A DNA stretch of 64,000 nucleotides from Arsukibacterium ikkense (GCF_000987775.1 NZ_LAHO01000013.1:1-64000), one strand, 5' to 3'. Shown: positions 53,735 to 63,820, numbered from the stretch's first letter. Notes: generated by a model from the letters alone, not told the origin. Numbers and translations: made by a program.

Positions 53735-55897
53735 CTATTCGCTTGGCGTGCGGTATTTTTCAAACCAGGCCAGCATATATTCTACTTTCTCAATCATCCG
53801 GCTGGGCTTATTTGAAATGCCATGCGGTGCCCCGGGTATCCGTACCAGCGCGGTGTCTATCCGACGGATTTGCAGCGCCTGATAAAACTGCTCTGACTCT
53901 GAAATGGGCGTGCGGCGGTCCTGCTCACCGGTGATCAGAATGGTGGGCGTTTGCACGTTGCCTACCAGGCTTAGCGGCGAACGTTGCCAGTAATGGTCAA
54001 CGTTTTCCCATGGCACGCCCGGGAACTGGTGAAAGGTTTGGTACAGGTAAGTGTCGCCGGTGAGCACCTTGCTTAACCAGTTAATTATCGGTTTTACCAC
54101 GGCTGCTGCTTTATAGCGGTTGGTTAAACCAATGGCATAGGCCGTGGCAATGCCGCCGGCCGAGCCCCCGCCGATAAACAGGTTGTTTTCGTCTATAAAG
54201 CCCAGTTCCAGCATGGCGTTTACCCCACTGTCGTGGTCAGCGTAATCTTCGGCTGAGCTGTACTTGCCATTTAGCAGCATGGCGAAGCGCTCGCCATACG
54301 ACGAACTGCCACGATGGTTATTGTAAAACACCACATAACCTTCTTTGGCATAGCGCTGCATTTCTGCGCTCCAGTGTGTACCATACGCTAAGTGCGGCCC
54401 GCCATGAATTTCCAATAACAGCGGATATTTTCTGGCTGGGTCAAAGTCTGGCGGGGTAAGATACCAGCCCTGAATTTCCTCGCCATCAAACGACGATTTG
54501 TAACTAATCTCATGTACCTGTGCCAGTTTTTTGTGGCCGAGTAAATCCTCGTTCAGGGCGGTTAATATTGTGCTTTTGCCCTTTTGCAGCACTGCCACTT
54601 CACTGGGGCGCTGGCTGCTACCGTGGGTGTAAGCAAGATTACCATTATTGGCCAGGCTAAACTGGCCGCTTAAATAAGGCTGCGGTTGCGATACGCCACC
54701 TAAGCTGGCGGTCAGTACGGTGAGTTTGCCGGCGCGGGTGAGTGTTGCCAGTTTGCGCTGGCCACGATCATCATATTGCACGACAAAGCTGCTGTTGCTA
54801 AGCCATTCGGCTGCGCCAATGCTGCGATCAAAATCAGCTGCCACATCGCTGATGTTATTATTGTTTAGCGCCAGCACTTTCAGCTTGCTGTTGCTATAAG
54901 GCACCAGCGCATTGGTTTGCCACAAAAATGCCAGTTGCTTGCCGTCGGGCGAAAATACCGGTGCTGACTCGGTACCGGGCATGGTTGTCAGGGCAGTTAA
55001 CTGGCCGCTGCTTAAACTTAGTTGGTACAGGTTGCTGTCGCGGGGCTGAAACTCCCACTCCGGGTCCAGGTTGGCCGAAAAAAGCAGTGCTTTGCTATCG
55101 GGGCTGAAAGTTAAATCGCTGCCATAGTGAAAATCGCCCGCGGTTAGCTGGCGGGCGCTGCCGCCGCTGGTGGGTAATACAAAAATTTGCCGGAATTGCG
55201 GTTTTAAAAAACCCTGACCATCGGCCTGATAACGGGCCCGGTCGAGCACTACCGCGGGTTCTGACCAGCTGGCACCGGCGGGCTTTTGCACTTTTTTAAC
55301 CCGCTTTTGCACGTCAGCCTCACTGGCGGCCACATTCATGGTAAAGGCCAGCTGCCTGCCATCGGGTGACCACGTCAGATTGGCGGGGGTTTGCTGCAGG
55401 CGCGACAGCTGTGCGGTTTTAGCCTCTGCCAGATAATGCAGATGGATCTGTGCTTTGCCACTGCGGTCACTAATAAAAGCCAGCTTACTGCCATCAGCCG
55501 ACCAGCGCGGCTGGCTGTAATTAAAATTATCGGCAAACAGCGGCAATTGCTGGCCGGTTTTTACATCCAGTAACCACAGGCTGCTGCGGGTGCTGTCAGT
55601 CATTATGTCATTGCTGTTGCGCACATAGACAATTTTGTTGCCATCGGGCGATATCTGCACATCACTGGCGTATTCCAGCGCAAAAATATCTTCGGCTTCA
55701 AAATACGGGCTGCTGGCCGCTGCCATATTAAGTTCAGGCTGTGGCACGCTGGCAGCATAGGCAACCTTACCAGCCAGCAAGGCGCTGCATAGCAAGCTAC
55801 TGTTTAATAATAACGTTAAATGGGAAAGTTTCACTGGGCGGGTTCTCGTGTTAATAACCTGAACAGCTAAACTACCTGTTTCGCCGTTCAGGTTCAA
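53735..55897 (-). CDS. Secreted S9 prolyl-oligopeptidase-family peptidase
   Basis: This roughly 700-aa exported peptidase has a signal peptide (LTLLLNSSLLCSALLAGKVAYA), a WD40-like beta-propeller with repeated PRWSADGSKLAFISDRSG-type blades and a C-terminal alpha/beta-hydrolase. The nucleophile is in GGGSAGGIATAY, with the acid (ITGEQDRRTP) and His (GAPHGISNKPS) following. It would cleave peptides in the periplasm or outside. The longest frame uses a TTG at 55897. A GTG at 55834 directly before the signal peptide may be the true start. Dipeptidyl- and acylaminoacyl-peptidase activities both occur in this group. Confidence 0.92.
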   Translation of the reverse strand: MNLNGETGSLAVQVINTRTRPVKLSHLTLLLNSSLLCSALLAGKVAYAASVPQPELNMAAASSPYFEAEDIFALEYASDVQISPDGNKIVYVRNSNDIMTDSTRSSLWLLDVKTGQQLPLFADNFNYSQPRWSADGSKLAFISDRSGKAQIHLHYLAEAKTAQLSRLQQTPANLTWSPDGRQLAFTMNVAASEADVQKRVKKVQKPAGASWSEPAVVLDRARYQADGQGFLKPQFRQIFVLPTSGGSARQLTAGDFHYGSDLTFSPDSKALLFSANLDPEWEFQPRDSNLYQLSLSSGQLTALTTMPGTESAPVFSPDGKQLAFLWQTNALVPYSNSKLKVLALNNNNISDVAADFDRSIGAAEWLSNSSFVVQYDDRGQRKLATLTRAGKLTVLTASLGGVSQPQPYLSGQFSLANNGNLAYTHGSSQRPSEVAVLQKGKSTILTALNEDLLGHKKLAQVHEISYKSSFDGEEIQGWYLTPPDFDPARKYPLLLEIHGGPHLAYGTHWSAEMQRYAKEGYVVFYNNHRGSSSYGERFAMLLNGKYSSAEDYADHDSGVNAMLELGFIDENNLFIGGGSAGGIATAYAIGLTNRYKAAAVVKPIINWLSKVLTGDTYLYQTFHQFPGVPWENVDHYWQRSPLSLVGNVQTPTILITGEQDRRTPISESEQFYQALQIRRIDTALVRIPGAPHGISNKPSRMIEKVEYMLAWFEKYRTPSE

Positions 55898-55921
55898 ACA
55901 TAGCGCGACCAGCCGTCCGTT

Positions 55922-56482
55922 TTAAGCGCTGATGTTATCGAACAACTGTAAAAAGGTCGGTGCCTGACGATTATGCCAGGGCAATTGCAGCCGGCGTGCA
56001 ATGTCCTGAGCACTGATAACCCCGCGGATCTGATGGGTTTCCCGGTCGACAACTACACAATGTTGCTCACCAGTCGATTGCAGAGTGTTCAAGACATCGG
56101 CAACGGTGCAGTGCTGCAGTTGTTGCCAGGCAAGCGCTTTAATGCGCTGGCGTGGCTGCATTAAATCAGCGACTTTGATTTCCTGGCGATTATCACCAAG
56201 CGCAACCCGACGCATAATGGCCTGATCTGATAACTGTTCCAGATGGATAATACCGCTGAGTTCGCCATGCTCATCAACTACCAGTTTCAGTTTACAGCGC
56301 TCCAGTTGCATTAAAGCCAGTACGTCGCTGGCCGCCACAGCGTCGTTAATCATGTCAGGCTGGCTTTGTTTAAAGTCGCTGACCAGTTGCAACGCTGGCG
56401 AGGTTAATTTGGCCTGATCAAACTGACCAGGTTGTACAAGATGATCAATAGGTTCAACAGGAAATAAAGCTAATTTCTTCAT
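55922..56482 (-). CDS. CBS-domain protein
   Basis: This 186-aa cytoplasmic protein has two CBS motifs: ALMQLERCKLKLVVDEHGEL...GIIHLEQLSD and DVLNTLQSTGEQHCVVVDRE...GVISAQDIARRL. Paired CBS modules bind adenosine nucleotides and regulate partners. There is no attached enzyme domain, so it is a stand-alone sensor. The ATG at 56482 has a GAGGA site, and a GTG 12 bases before is disregarded. Target unknown. Confidence 0.88.
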   Translation of the reverse strand: MKKLALFPVEPIDHLVQPGQFDQAKLTSPALQLVSDFKQSQPDMINDAVAASDVLALMQLERCKLKLVVDEHGELSGIIHLEQLSDQAIMRRVALGDNRQEIKVADLMQPRQRIKALAWQQLQHCTVADVLNTLQSTGEQHCVVVDRETHQIRGVISAQDIARRLQLPWHNRQAPTFLQLFDNISA

Positions 56483-56561
56483 GGTATTCCTCACTGCCGG
56501 AACGCAGAGGCCGCACCGGCTTATTTAAAAACTGTGTTGTGGCAAAAATGCCGGAAATGTT

Positions 56562-56879
56562 TTAAATGGTGGAGGTTAAAGGGGGAGCACGCACCGGATG
56601 AGCGGCCTTAAGCTGAAGCAGTGCAACGCTGGCTGGCAGAATGCTGAGGGTCGGGTTCAGGTATAAAGGGAGCTTATCAGCGGCAAGTAGCAGGCTGTTG
56701 TCGTTGTCATCGCTACTTTCTTGCTCGCTAAGCAGGCTGCTTTGACCGGTTAACGGCTCTATCGCCTGGATCTGGCTGTCAGCTAATGGGCTAAAATAGC
56801 GGGCATGCACACTGGACACCTGCGGCGTTACCAGCAGGCTTAAGTATAATATCAGGGCAATAGCACTTAACCAACGCAT
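56562..56879 (-). CDS. Hypothetical exported protein
   Basis: This 105-aa protein has an N-terminal signal peptide (MRWLSAIALILYLSLLVTP) and a mature part rich in Ser, Leu, Asp and Glu (SLLSEQESSDDNDNSLLLAA), with no cysteines or known domain. The ATG at 56879 is preferred because the 24 codons before it do not fit an export signal. The ribosome site is weak. Nothing in its neighbours explains its role. Confidence 0.55.
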   Translation of the reverse strand: MRWLSAIALILYLSLLVTPQVSSVHARYFSPLADSQIQAIEPLTGQSSLLSEQESSDDNDNSLLLAADKLPLYLNPTLSILPASVALLQLKAAHPVRAPPLTSTI

Positions 56880-57004
56880 CGTCAAAGTTTCTGCTGCTCG
56901 CTTGAAATCAGGGTGTATAAGGATAATGAGCGCGCTGGCAGCCAACTGCAAGGGCGAGCTGAAAAAATAATGCTGATATGCGACCAGCTGCCGTCCGGGT
57001 AAGC

Positions 57005-57523
57005 TCAGCTCAGCTGGTTGGCGGCCAGGCGCCGGGCCCGCAAGAAGCCAACCAGGTTGCTCAGTAAAAAAGCCAGTTCCATCAATACCGCCATCGGTGA
57101 ACCTACCAGGATGTTATGGATAATCCAGGCACTGGCGCCAAGCGCCATGCATAGCCGCACCCGGCCAAGTCGGGTTTGAAAGCTGCCATAAGTACCCAGC
57201 ATAGCGGCGACATAAGGCAGTAAGTTTAGTGGATTGTTATAGGTGGTTAGCAGTATCACGGTGGCAGCCGCCATAAATAACAGCATCCAGTGCTGGCGGG
57301 GTTGCATGGCGGCAACCAGAAAGCGGATAGCGGTTAAGCCAACAAAGAGCGCGGCTTCAACCTGGCCAAGCAGGCCGAAATGGCAGGCATTAAGCACGGC
57401 AGAAATAAACCAGAACTTCAGCATAGCGCTGCGTTGTTGCTGCCAGAACGCAAAAATGCCACAGCCAAAGGCAATAGCAGCAAGCAGTTGGGATCCTAAA
57501 AACAGCGGGCTTAATTCTGGCAA
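57005..57523 (-). CDS. YgjV-family inner membrane protein
   Basis: This 172-aa protein has five or six hydrophobic helices (for example LLAAIAFGCGIFAFW, NACHFGLLGQVEAALF, LLFMAAATVILLTTY, AVLMELAFLLSNLVGFL). It has the family's signature of small residues and HFGLLG / SPMAVLME. It is an integral membrane protein of unknown function. The C-terminus is cytoplasmic by charge (RARRLAANQ). Confidence 0.85.
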   Translation of the reverse strand: MPELSPLFLGSQLLAAIAFGCGIFAFWQQQRSAMLKFWFISAVLNACHFGLLGQVEAALFVGLTAIRFLVAAMQPRQHWMLLFMAAATVILLTTYNNPLNLLPYVAAMLGTYGSFQTRLGRVRLCMALGASAWIIHNILVGSPMAVLMELAFLLSNLVGFLRARRLAANQLS

Positions 57524-57750
57524 ATGATTCTCAGCAGCAGGCGGTTAACTATGGCTATGATAACCAATAAAGCGGCCGTTTTCCCGTTAGCTAAGGCATA
57601 ACATATAACCGCCAATGCACTATTATTATCGAACACAGTGGCTGAGGCCAAAATTTCTGATAGTCTTGTTTTTTATAACGAATAAAAAACAGATGAACGG
57701 CAAAGTCAGTTCTGGGCTTATCGCTATCATTTGTAAATTAAGGAATCAGC

Positions 57751-58770
57751 ATGAAAGCAGTAGGCTACCAACACTCGCTGGCCATCAGCGATCCCAACGC
57801 ATTACTGGATATTGAACTGCCACAGCCAGACGCTGCTGGTCGCGATGTGCTGGTAAAAGTGGCGGCGGTGTCGGTTAATCCGGTAGATACCAAAATTCGC
57901 ACCCGGGTGGCGCCGGCTGATGGTGAATTTAAAGTACTGGGCTGGGATGCTGCGGGTGAAGTAGTGGCTTGTGGTGACGAAGTAACGCTGTTTAAACCGG
58001 GTGATAAGGTGTATTACGCCGGTGCGCTGAACCGCAGTGGCTCTAATGCCGAGTATCAGTTAGTGGATGAGCGTTTAGTGGCACTGATGCCGGCCAATTT
58101 AAGTTATGCCGAAGCCGCCGCTTTGCCCCTAACGGCGATCACTGCCTGGGAATTACTGTTCGACCGGCTGGAGCTGGATAAGCCCAGCCTGAAGTATCCC
58201 CGGCCCATATTGTTAATTACCGGGGCGGCTGGGGGCGTAGGGTCGGTATTGCTGCAGCTGGCTCGCAAACTGACCAGTGTCTGTATTGTGGCAACGGCGT
58301 CGCGGCCGGCAACACAAGCCTGGGTAAAAGAACTGGGCGCACATTATGTTATCGACCACAGCAAGCCACTACAGCCGCAGTTAGCTGAGCTGGGTATCGA
58401 TGCGGTCAGCCATGTTGCCAGCTTAACTCATACCGATCAGCACTATCCCGAGTTTGTAAAATTACTGGCACCACAAGGCAAATTGGCTCTGATCGACGAC
58501 CCGGCCGGCGGCCTGGATATTATGCCACTAAAGCAAAAAAGTATTTCGCTACATTGGGAATTTATGTTTACCCGCTCGTTATTTGCCACTGCCGATATGC
58601 AGTTACAGCATCAGCTGCTAAGCGATTTAAGCCGGTTGATTGAGCAAGGTCAGGTAAAAACCACCCTGCAGCAAACACTGGGTAGCATTAATGCCAGCAA
58701 CCTGCGCCAGGCGCATGCGTTACTGGAGAGTGGTACAGCCATGGGTAAGGTGGTGCTGGCTGGTTTCTAA
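57751..58770 (+). CDS. Zinc-type alcohol dehydrogenase-like quinone oxidoreductase
   Basis: This 339-aa medium-chain dehydrogenase/reductase has the catalytic GroES-like domain with SVNPVDTKIRTRV and the glycine-rich GWDAAGEVVACGDEV, then the NADPH Rossmann motif ITGAAGGVGSVLLQLARKL. The catalytic-zinc cysteine and histidine ligands are not seen, so it belongs to the zinc-free quinone-oxidoreductase (QOR-like/ZADH-family) branch. Reduction of quinones or enones is likely, but the substrate is not known. A hairpin follows the stop. Confidence 0.88.
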   Translation: MKAVGYQHSLAISDPNALLDIELPQPDAAGRDVLVKVAAVSVNPVDTKIRTRVAPADGEFKVLGWDAAGEVVACGDEVTLFKPGDKVYYAGALNRSGSNAEYQLVDERLVALMPANLSYAEAAALPLTAITAWELLFDRLELDKPSLKYPRPILLITGAAGGVGSVLLQLARKLTSVCIVATASRPATQAWVKELGAHYVIDHSKPLQPQLAELGIDAVSHVASLTHTDQHYPEFVKLLAPQGKLALIDDPAGGLDIMPLKQKSISLHWEFMFTRSLFATADMQLQHQLLSDLSRLIEQGQVKTTLQQTLGSINASNLRQAHALLESGTAMGKVVLAGF

Positions 58771-58771
58771 C

Positions 58772-58794
58772 CGGCCTGCTCTTTTAGCAGGCCG
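58772..58794. terminator. Hairpin between convergent genes
   Basis: A perfect 9-bp GC-rich stem (58772-58780 with 58786-58794) with a CTTTT loop lies directly after the oxidoreductase stop and before the end of the convergent cysteine-cluster gene. It probably terminates both. Confidence 0.65.
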
Positions 58795-58796
58795 TA

Positions 58797-59402
58797 TCAG
58801 GCAATTTGCTGGTCGGTCTGCTCAAAACTGTAGCTGGCTTTAAACAGTACCTGCTCTAACGCCAATTGCAGAGCTGTGTTAATGCCATAATGGTTGTTAC
58901 CCAACTGGTAATCCAGCTCGTTTACCTGCTCTTTGCTGAGCATCATCAGCGGCGGTGGCTCGCTTTGCAGCATAATCAGGCTTTGCTGGTACTTGCCTGG
59001 GTTATCCAGTTTAATGGTTTTACAGGCCGATAGTGACGTCTGGCCGGTTTTATCCCGATAGCCGCCCGCGCCGAACATCCGGCATATACTCGGCCGCTGC
59101 TGGTAAACGCTGCACTGGCCCTGCTTGCCATCAAACGATAGCTTCTGATAGAAGAAACAGCCTTGCGGCTCAGTTAACTGCTCGAGTTGTGCAAGTGTTT
59201 GTTCAGCTTTGCCTTGATCAAACAAGTACAATGCCAGCGGCAACATTTCCAGCACGGTTGCTTCAATAGTCGGCGCCAGACAACACTCACCGCAACCGCT
59301 GCGGCATTGTAAGCCCTGGCGTTGCTGATAATTGTTGAAAGTCTCCGCTATTTCGCCATACACAGCCTCAACACGACGCGATAATTCACGCAGCCGTTGC
59401 AT
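58797..59402 (-). CDS. YkgJ-family cysteine-cluster protein
   Basis: This 201-aa protein has the eight-cysteine YkgJ pattern. CRSGCGECCLAPTIE is the N-terminal cluster, GCFFYQ and GQCSVYQQRPSICRMFG are the later Cys pair, and there is one more in SACKTIKLD. These cysteines bind zinc or an iron-sulfur cluster. The biochemical role is not established. The C-terminus is a helical tail. No operon partner is evident. Confidence 0.88.
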   Translation of the reverse strand: MQRLRELSRRVEAVYGEIAETFNNYQQRQGLQCRSGCGECCLAPTIEATVLEMLPLALYLFDQGKAEQTLAQLEQLTEPQGCFFYQKLSFDGKQGQCSVYQQRPSICRMFGAGGYRDKTGQTSLSACKTIKLDNPGKYQQSLIMLQSEPPPLMMLSKEQVNELDYQLGNNHYGINTALQLALEQVLFKASYSFEQTDQQIA

Positions 59403-59528
59403 ACAGACTCCGAACGAAATACATAAAGGATTTGCTTAATAAAGAAACGACGGATTATCGCGTTGCCATTCTACGCTGAGCACGATCAACTCAGCAAGGG
59501 GGTGATGCAAATTTATACGCCAAGCCGC

Positions 59529-61697
59529 TTAGCTGGTTAGCAGCGGTTCGGTATACAGGTGGATCCGGTTCTGGCCTTTGTCGCGGGCGGTCGCTGCTGC
59601 GGTTGCCGCTTGCAGCAGGAAACTGTCACTGTCCAGCCGGCTGTTATCAATTACCCTGATGCCGATACTGATGCTGACAGTAAATGGTTGCTGTTGCCAG
59701 CTGAATTCAAAGGCTTTGATTTGATCTACCAGCCGGTATGCCACTACCAGTGCTTCATTGGCATTTTTACCCGGTGACAATAAGGCAAACTGGTCTTTTT
59801 CCAGTCGGGCCAGCATATCGGCCGGCGCTAAATGCTTAGCCAGCTGCTGGCCCAGCTGCTTTAACAGGCTGTCACCGGCATTGTGGCCAAAGCGGGTGTT
59901 AATATCATTAAACTGTGCCACATCAATAAACAGCAGGCTGCTGTTGCGCTTGGCAGCCTGATACAGGCTACGGGTAAGCTGTTGCTGTAAATAATGCCGG
60001 TTGTAAAGGCCGGTAATGGTATCGTGGTTTGCCTGATAACTCAGTTGCTCGTAAGCCAGCTTCTGCTTGCTGATATCAATTACTGAGCCATGAATATAGG
60101 CCGGTTCAGTAGCCGTTGCCGGCACCAGCCGGGCTGATAATAACGCCCAGAATGGGCTGCGATCGGCGCGTAAACCACGAATTTCTGCTTGTTGCTGGCC
60201 ATGTTTATGTAGCTGGGCAATAAAATCCTGGCGTTCACTTGGGTTGGCATAAAAGCGGGCCATACCGTGGCCGCCAACATCCTGACGTAACTCGTTAAGA
60301 TGCTGGTACCCTAAAATTTGTAGCAACGCCGGGTTGGCGTTCAGTAACTGGCCTTCGGCATTGCCAACAAAGAGCCCTTCTGCAGCCTGCTGAAACAGTG
60401 TCTGGTATTTACGCAGTTGTTGCAGCGAGCCTTGGTCGGTGGTTTGTTCGGCGTGAATATGGTCCAGGCTATAGTGGATAACCGTCATGCTGAGCAGGAT
60501 CAGCAATAGGGTTAAATAATGCCAATCCAGTAATTGCTTAAAGTAACCCAACTGGGCGGTGGTCAGAATAACCGCGCTTAACAGTAAAAAGAAACAGGCC
60601 AGTGCCAGCGAGCGGGCACTTTTCTGGCCGGCAATCGTATGATGTAAGGTCAGTACAATATTGCTGCCTAGCACCATAGTAATAGAGCCCATCAACAGCC
60701 AGAAGCGCCATTCGCCGTCAATTAGTAACGGACTGAACAACAGGCAAAGGGTCAGCAGGTTATTGCCCATATGTAATACTTGCCAGAACTGCGATAGCGG
60801 CTGTTCCAGCCTGGCGCGGATAAACAGGTTAAGACATAACAGGGTTAACCCCGAAGCAATATACAGCACAGCCAGATTGATCGCCGGGTTGTCCGGCCAT
60901 AACAGCGGAAACGCCAGACCATTTAAAATGGCCAACACCATGGCAAAGCCAGCAAAAAACAGCGCCTGATACAGCCGTTGGCGCTGCCGTTGCTGATTAA
61001 ACAGCAATAAACTATGTAACGCCAGCATCAGCAGAATGCCGGTTAATACACCATCAAAAATAGCGTTACCTTGCTGCACCCGGATAAAAGCAGTGGGTTG
61101 CCACAGGGTAATATCACTGGGAATTATCGCAGCATCGACTACCCGTATATAAACATCGAATTCTTGCTCCGGGCCGAAGCTAAGTTCAGTGACATAGCCC
61201 CGGTAGGGCAGAGCCCGCTCGTTAAACGGGTAATCATTGCCGGTGCGGTTTAACAGCTCAATATCTTTACTGGCGCGGTCTACCCGGTAAACCTCGAGCT
61301 TATCGACCATCGGAAAATTATATTCCAGCAACCAGCTGGCAGCTTGCTTGCTGGTATTACGCAGGCGGGCCTTAAACCACACCGGCTGCTGGTCACTGAA
61401 CAGGATCCGCTTATCGCCCTGAATGGCCTGAAAACGATGAAGATAGGCCGGATCAGCCAGAATATCCTCCAGGGTCAACTCATTGCGGGCGCTGATAGCA
61501 TACAAATGCTGGATGCTGACTTTGTCAGCCGTGTAAGGGGTCAGTCGGTTAGTTTCACTTTGCGCAGCCAGCAGCGGCCAGCTGCAAAACCACAACAATA
61601 AAGCAACTAACAGGGGTTTTGCCGTTACCACAGAGGGTCTCCGTTTGCTGGAAATAGTGCCGGAATTCAGCCGGAGCTTTAGCCGGAACTTTAGCAT
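59529..61697 (-). CDS. 7TMR-DISM sensor with PAS and degenerate GGDEF domain
   Basis: This 722-aa membrane sensor has an N-terminal signal/anchor, a periplasmic 7TMR-DISM extracellular domain (about 45-190, YTADKVSIQHLYAI to VDAAIIPSDITLW) and seven transmembrane segments (about 205-400). A PAS domain (LFQQAAEGLFVGNAEGQLLN) and a C-terminal GGDEF-type domain (DTITGLYNRHYLQQQL, FIDVAQFNDINTRFGH) follow. At the signature position the sequence is RLEKDQFALLS (about residue 630) instead of GGDEF/GGEEF, so cyclase activity is unlikely. It may bind c-di-GMP or GTP, or act as a receptor. No EAL domain is present. Confidence 0.9.
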   Translation of the reverse strand: MLKFRLKLRLNSGTISSKRRPSVVTAKPLLVALLLWFCSWPLLAAQSETNRLTPYTADKVSIQHLYAISARNELTLEDILADPAYLHRFQAIQGDKRILFSDQQPVWFKARLRNTSKQAASWLLEYNFPMVDKLEVYRVDRASKDIELLNRTGNDYPFNERALPYRGYVTELSFGPEQEFDVYIRVVDAAIIPSDITLWQPTAFIRVQQGNAIFDGVLTGILLMLALHSLLLFNQQRQRQRLYQALFFAGFAMVLAILNGLAFPLLWPDNPAINLAVLYIASGLTLLCLNLFIRARLEQPLSQFWQVLHMGNNLLTLCLLFSPLLIDGEWRFWLLMGSITMVLGSNIVLTLHHTIAGQKSARSLALACFFLLLSAVILTTAQLGYFKQLLDWHYLTLLLILLSMTVIHYSLDHIHAEQTTDQGSLQQLRKYQTLFQQAAEGLFVGNAEGQLLNANPALLQILGYQHLNELRQDVGGHGMARFYANPSERQDFIAQLHKHGQQQAEIRGLRADRSPFWALLSARLVPATATEPAYIHGSVIDISKQKLAYEQLSYQANHDTITGLYNRHYLQQQLTRSLYQAAKRNSSLLFIDVAQFNDINTRFGHNAGDSLLKQLGQQLAKHLAPADMLARLEKDQFALLSPGKNANEALVVAYRLVDQIKAFEFSWQQQPFTVSISIGIRVIDNSRLDSDSFLLQAATAAATARDKGQNRIHLYTEPLLTS

Positions 61698-61777
61698 AGT
61701 CTGCTTTAATCGGGCACTTATTTAACAGTGCAAGATGCTATTTAATTACGTTTAAGCTATACAAAAGCAACATAAGC

Positions 61778-63574
61778 TTAGCCTTGATTTGCCAGATAAT
61801 CACCAATTTCAGCAATAAATTCAGCGCCATAGCGGCTGAGCTTAGTGTTACCAACGCCGGACACCGCCAGCATGCTGCCATTGTCGGTAGGTAAACGCTG
61901 ACACATATCAATTAAGGTGGCATCGCTGAACACCACGAAGGGGGGGACATCGTCGCGCTCGGCCAGCTGTTTGCGTAAGGTGCGTAAGCGGGCGAATAAG
62001 GCCCGGTCATACTTCTGGTTACCGAGCTTGGCCGGTACCTTCTGGCTGCTTTGCAGCCTGGGCACTGCCAGTTGCAGGTTAGTTTCGCCGCGCAGCAGCG
62101 GCCGGGCCGCTGGTAATAATTGCAGCACCGAGTTACGGGTAATATCTTGCTGTAAATAGCCAAAATGCACCAGCTGGCGTAACACACTGAGCCAGTAATC
62201 GTGGCTGTGATCTTTGCCCAGACCCCAGGTGCTGAGTTTATCGTGCGCCTGCTCGCGGATTTTCTGGTTCTGACTGCCGCGCAGTACCTCAATCACATGC
62301 GCCATGCCGTAACTTTGTTCTACCCGGTACACACAAGACAGCGCTTTACGGGCCAGCTCGGTGGCATCAAATTGCTGCGGCGGGTTTAAGCAAATATCGC
62401 AGTTACCACAGCGCTGCTGGCGGGCTTCACCAAAGTAATTCAGCAGTACCAGGCGGCGGCAGGTCTGGGCTTCGGCAAAGGCGGCCATCGCCTGAAAGCG
62501 TTGCCAGGCCACTTCGGCCCGGGCAGGGTTTTCTTCGGCTTCCAGCCAGCGTTTCATGCGGGTAATGTCGGCCGGGTCAAACAGCATTAAGGCTTCAGCC
62601 GGCACGCCATCGCGACCGGCGCGGCCGGTTTCCTGATAATAAGCTTCAATGGTGCGCGGCAATTCAAAGTGAATAACAAAGCGGATATTTGATTTGTTCA
62701 CTCCCATGCCAAACGCCACGGTGGCGACGATGATCTGAATATCATCCCGCTTAAAATCGTCCTGTACCCGGCCACGTTGCTCGCTGTCATGGCCGGCGTG
62801 GTAAGCCGCTACTTTAAAACCGCGCTCGCGAAGTTGGCCGCTCAGCTCATCGACTTTACGCCGCGAGCTGCAATAAATAATACCGGCCGTGCCGTCCTGC
62901 TCTTTTAAATAGCTGACCACCTGCTCCAGTGGCCGGAATTTTTCCTGCACGGTGTAACGGATATTGGGCCGGTCGAAACTGCCGGTATAAATGCAGGGGT
63001 TTTGCAATGTCAGCTGCTGCACAATGTCCTGACGCGTGGCAATATCGGCGGTGGCGGTTAATGCCATTACCGGTACACTGGCAAAGCGCTGCTTTAACAG
63101 CGCCAGCGCCATATAGTCTGGCCTGAAATCGTGGCCCCACTGCGAAATACAATGCGCTTCATCAATGGCAAACAGGCTGACGCCAACGTCAGTTAGCCGA
63201 TCGAGAAAAGCCGGTTGTAATAAACGCTCGGGGGCGACATACAGCAGCTTTAACTCACCACGGCGTAGCCTGGCAAACACCTCTAATACCGCTTCGCGGC
63301 TGAGGCTACTATTAACAAATTCGGCGGCAATACCATTGGCCTGCAAGGCGTCGACCTGATCTTTCATCAGCGACATCAGTGGCGACACCACTATGGTTAC
63401 CTGCGGCAAATGCAGCGCGGGTAACTGATAACACAAGGATTTGCCGCCACCGGTGGGTAGCAGCACAAAGCTGTCGCGGCCATTTAACGCAGCGTCAATA
63501 ATTTCGGCCTGGCCATCGCGAAAAGCGCTGTAACCAAAGGCTTGTTTAAGCGTAGCTAATAACTGTTCTGACAC
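61778..63574 (-). CDS. recQ: ATP-dependent DNA helicase RecQ
   Basis: This 598-aa 3'-5' SF2 helicase is used in recombination and replication-fork repair. Walker A is LLPTGGGKSLCYQ, with the DEAH box in FAIDEAHCISQWGHDFRP. Motif VI is QETGRAGRDG. The zinc site has cysteines in AEAQTCRRLVLLNYFGE...CGNCDICLNP, and the winged-helix and HRDC domains complete the C-terminus (LRKQLAERDDVPPFVVFSD). Length is standard. The ATG is single and well placed. The neighbour upstream is pdhR, in the opposite direction. Confidence 0.96.
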   Translation of the reverse strand: MSEQLLATLKQAFGYSAFRDGQAEIIDAALNGRDSFVLLPTGGGKSLCYQLPALHLPQVTIVVSPLMSLMKDQVDALQANGIAAEFVNSSLSREAVLEVFARLRRGELKLLYVAPERLLQPAFLDRLTDVGVSLFAIDEAHCISQWGHDFRPDYMALALLKQRFASVPVMALTATADIATRQDIVQQLTLQNPCIYTGSFDRPNIRYTVQEKFRPLEQVVSYLKEQDGTAGIIYCSSRRKVDELSGQLRERGFKVAAYHAGHDSEQRGRVQDDFKRDDIQIIVATVAFGMGVNKSNIRFVIHFELPRTIEAYYQETGRAGRDGVPAEALMLFDPADITRMKRWLEAEENPARAEVAWQRFQAMAAFAEAQTCRRLVLLNYFGEARQQRCGNCDICLNPPQQFDATELARKALSCVYRVEQSYGMAHVIEVLRGSQNQKIREQAHDKLSTWGLGKDHSHDYWLSVLRQLVHFGYLQQDITRNSVLQLLPAARPLLRGETNLQLAVPRLQSSQKVPAKLGNQKYDRALFARLRTLRKQLAERDDVPPFVVFSDATLIDMCQRLPTDNGSMLAVSGVGNTKLSRYGAEFIAEIGDYLANQG

Positions 63575-63672
63575 GCGCCGACAATACCGTTAAAAAAACA
63601 GCGGCTATTGTATGCGTAACGCCCGCTAATTTACAGCTTTGCCGCCAGTGGATTTTATTGTCAGCATTTAAC

Positions 63673-63685
63673 TTGGTCAGACCAA
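63673..63685. promoter_or_regulatory. PdhR-type operator 1
   Basis: TTGGTCAGACCAA is a near-perfect palindrome of the PdhR/GntR consensus TTGGT-N3-ACCAA. It lies between divergent recQ and pdhR, about 190 bases before pdhR. Confidence 0.7.
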
Positions 63686-63820
63686 TTGCATACTGCCTGC
63701 GTTGCTCCGCTATTTTTTGAGTTTATACTCTAATTAAAATTTGTTTTTGCCTTTGCTGTGGATCTCTGCTTTATTTACTTGTTATTGTAAAAATGCTACC
63801 GTAACGCCACTTTTAACTAT

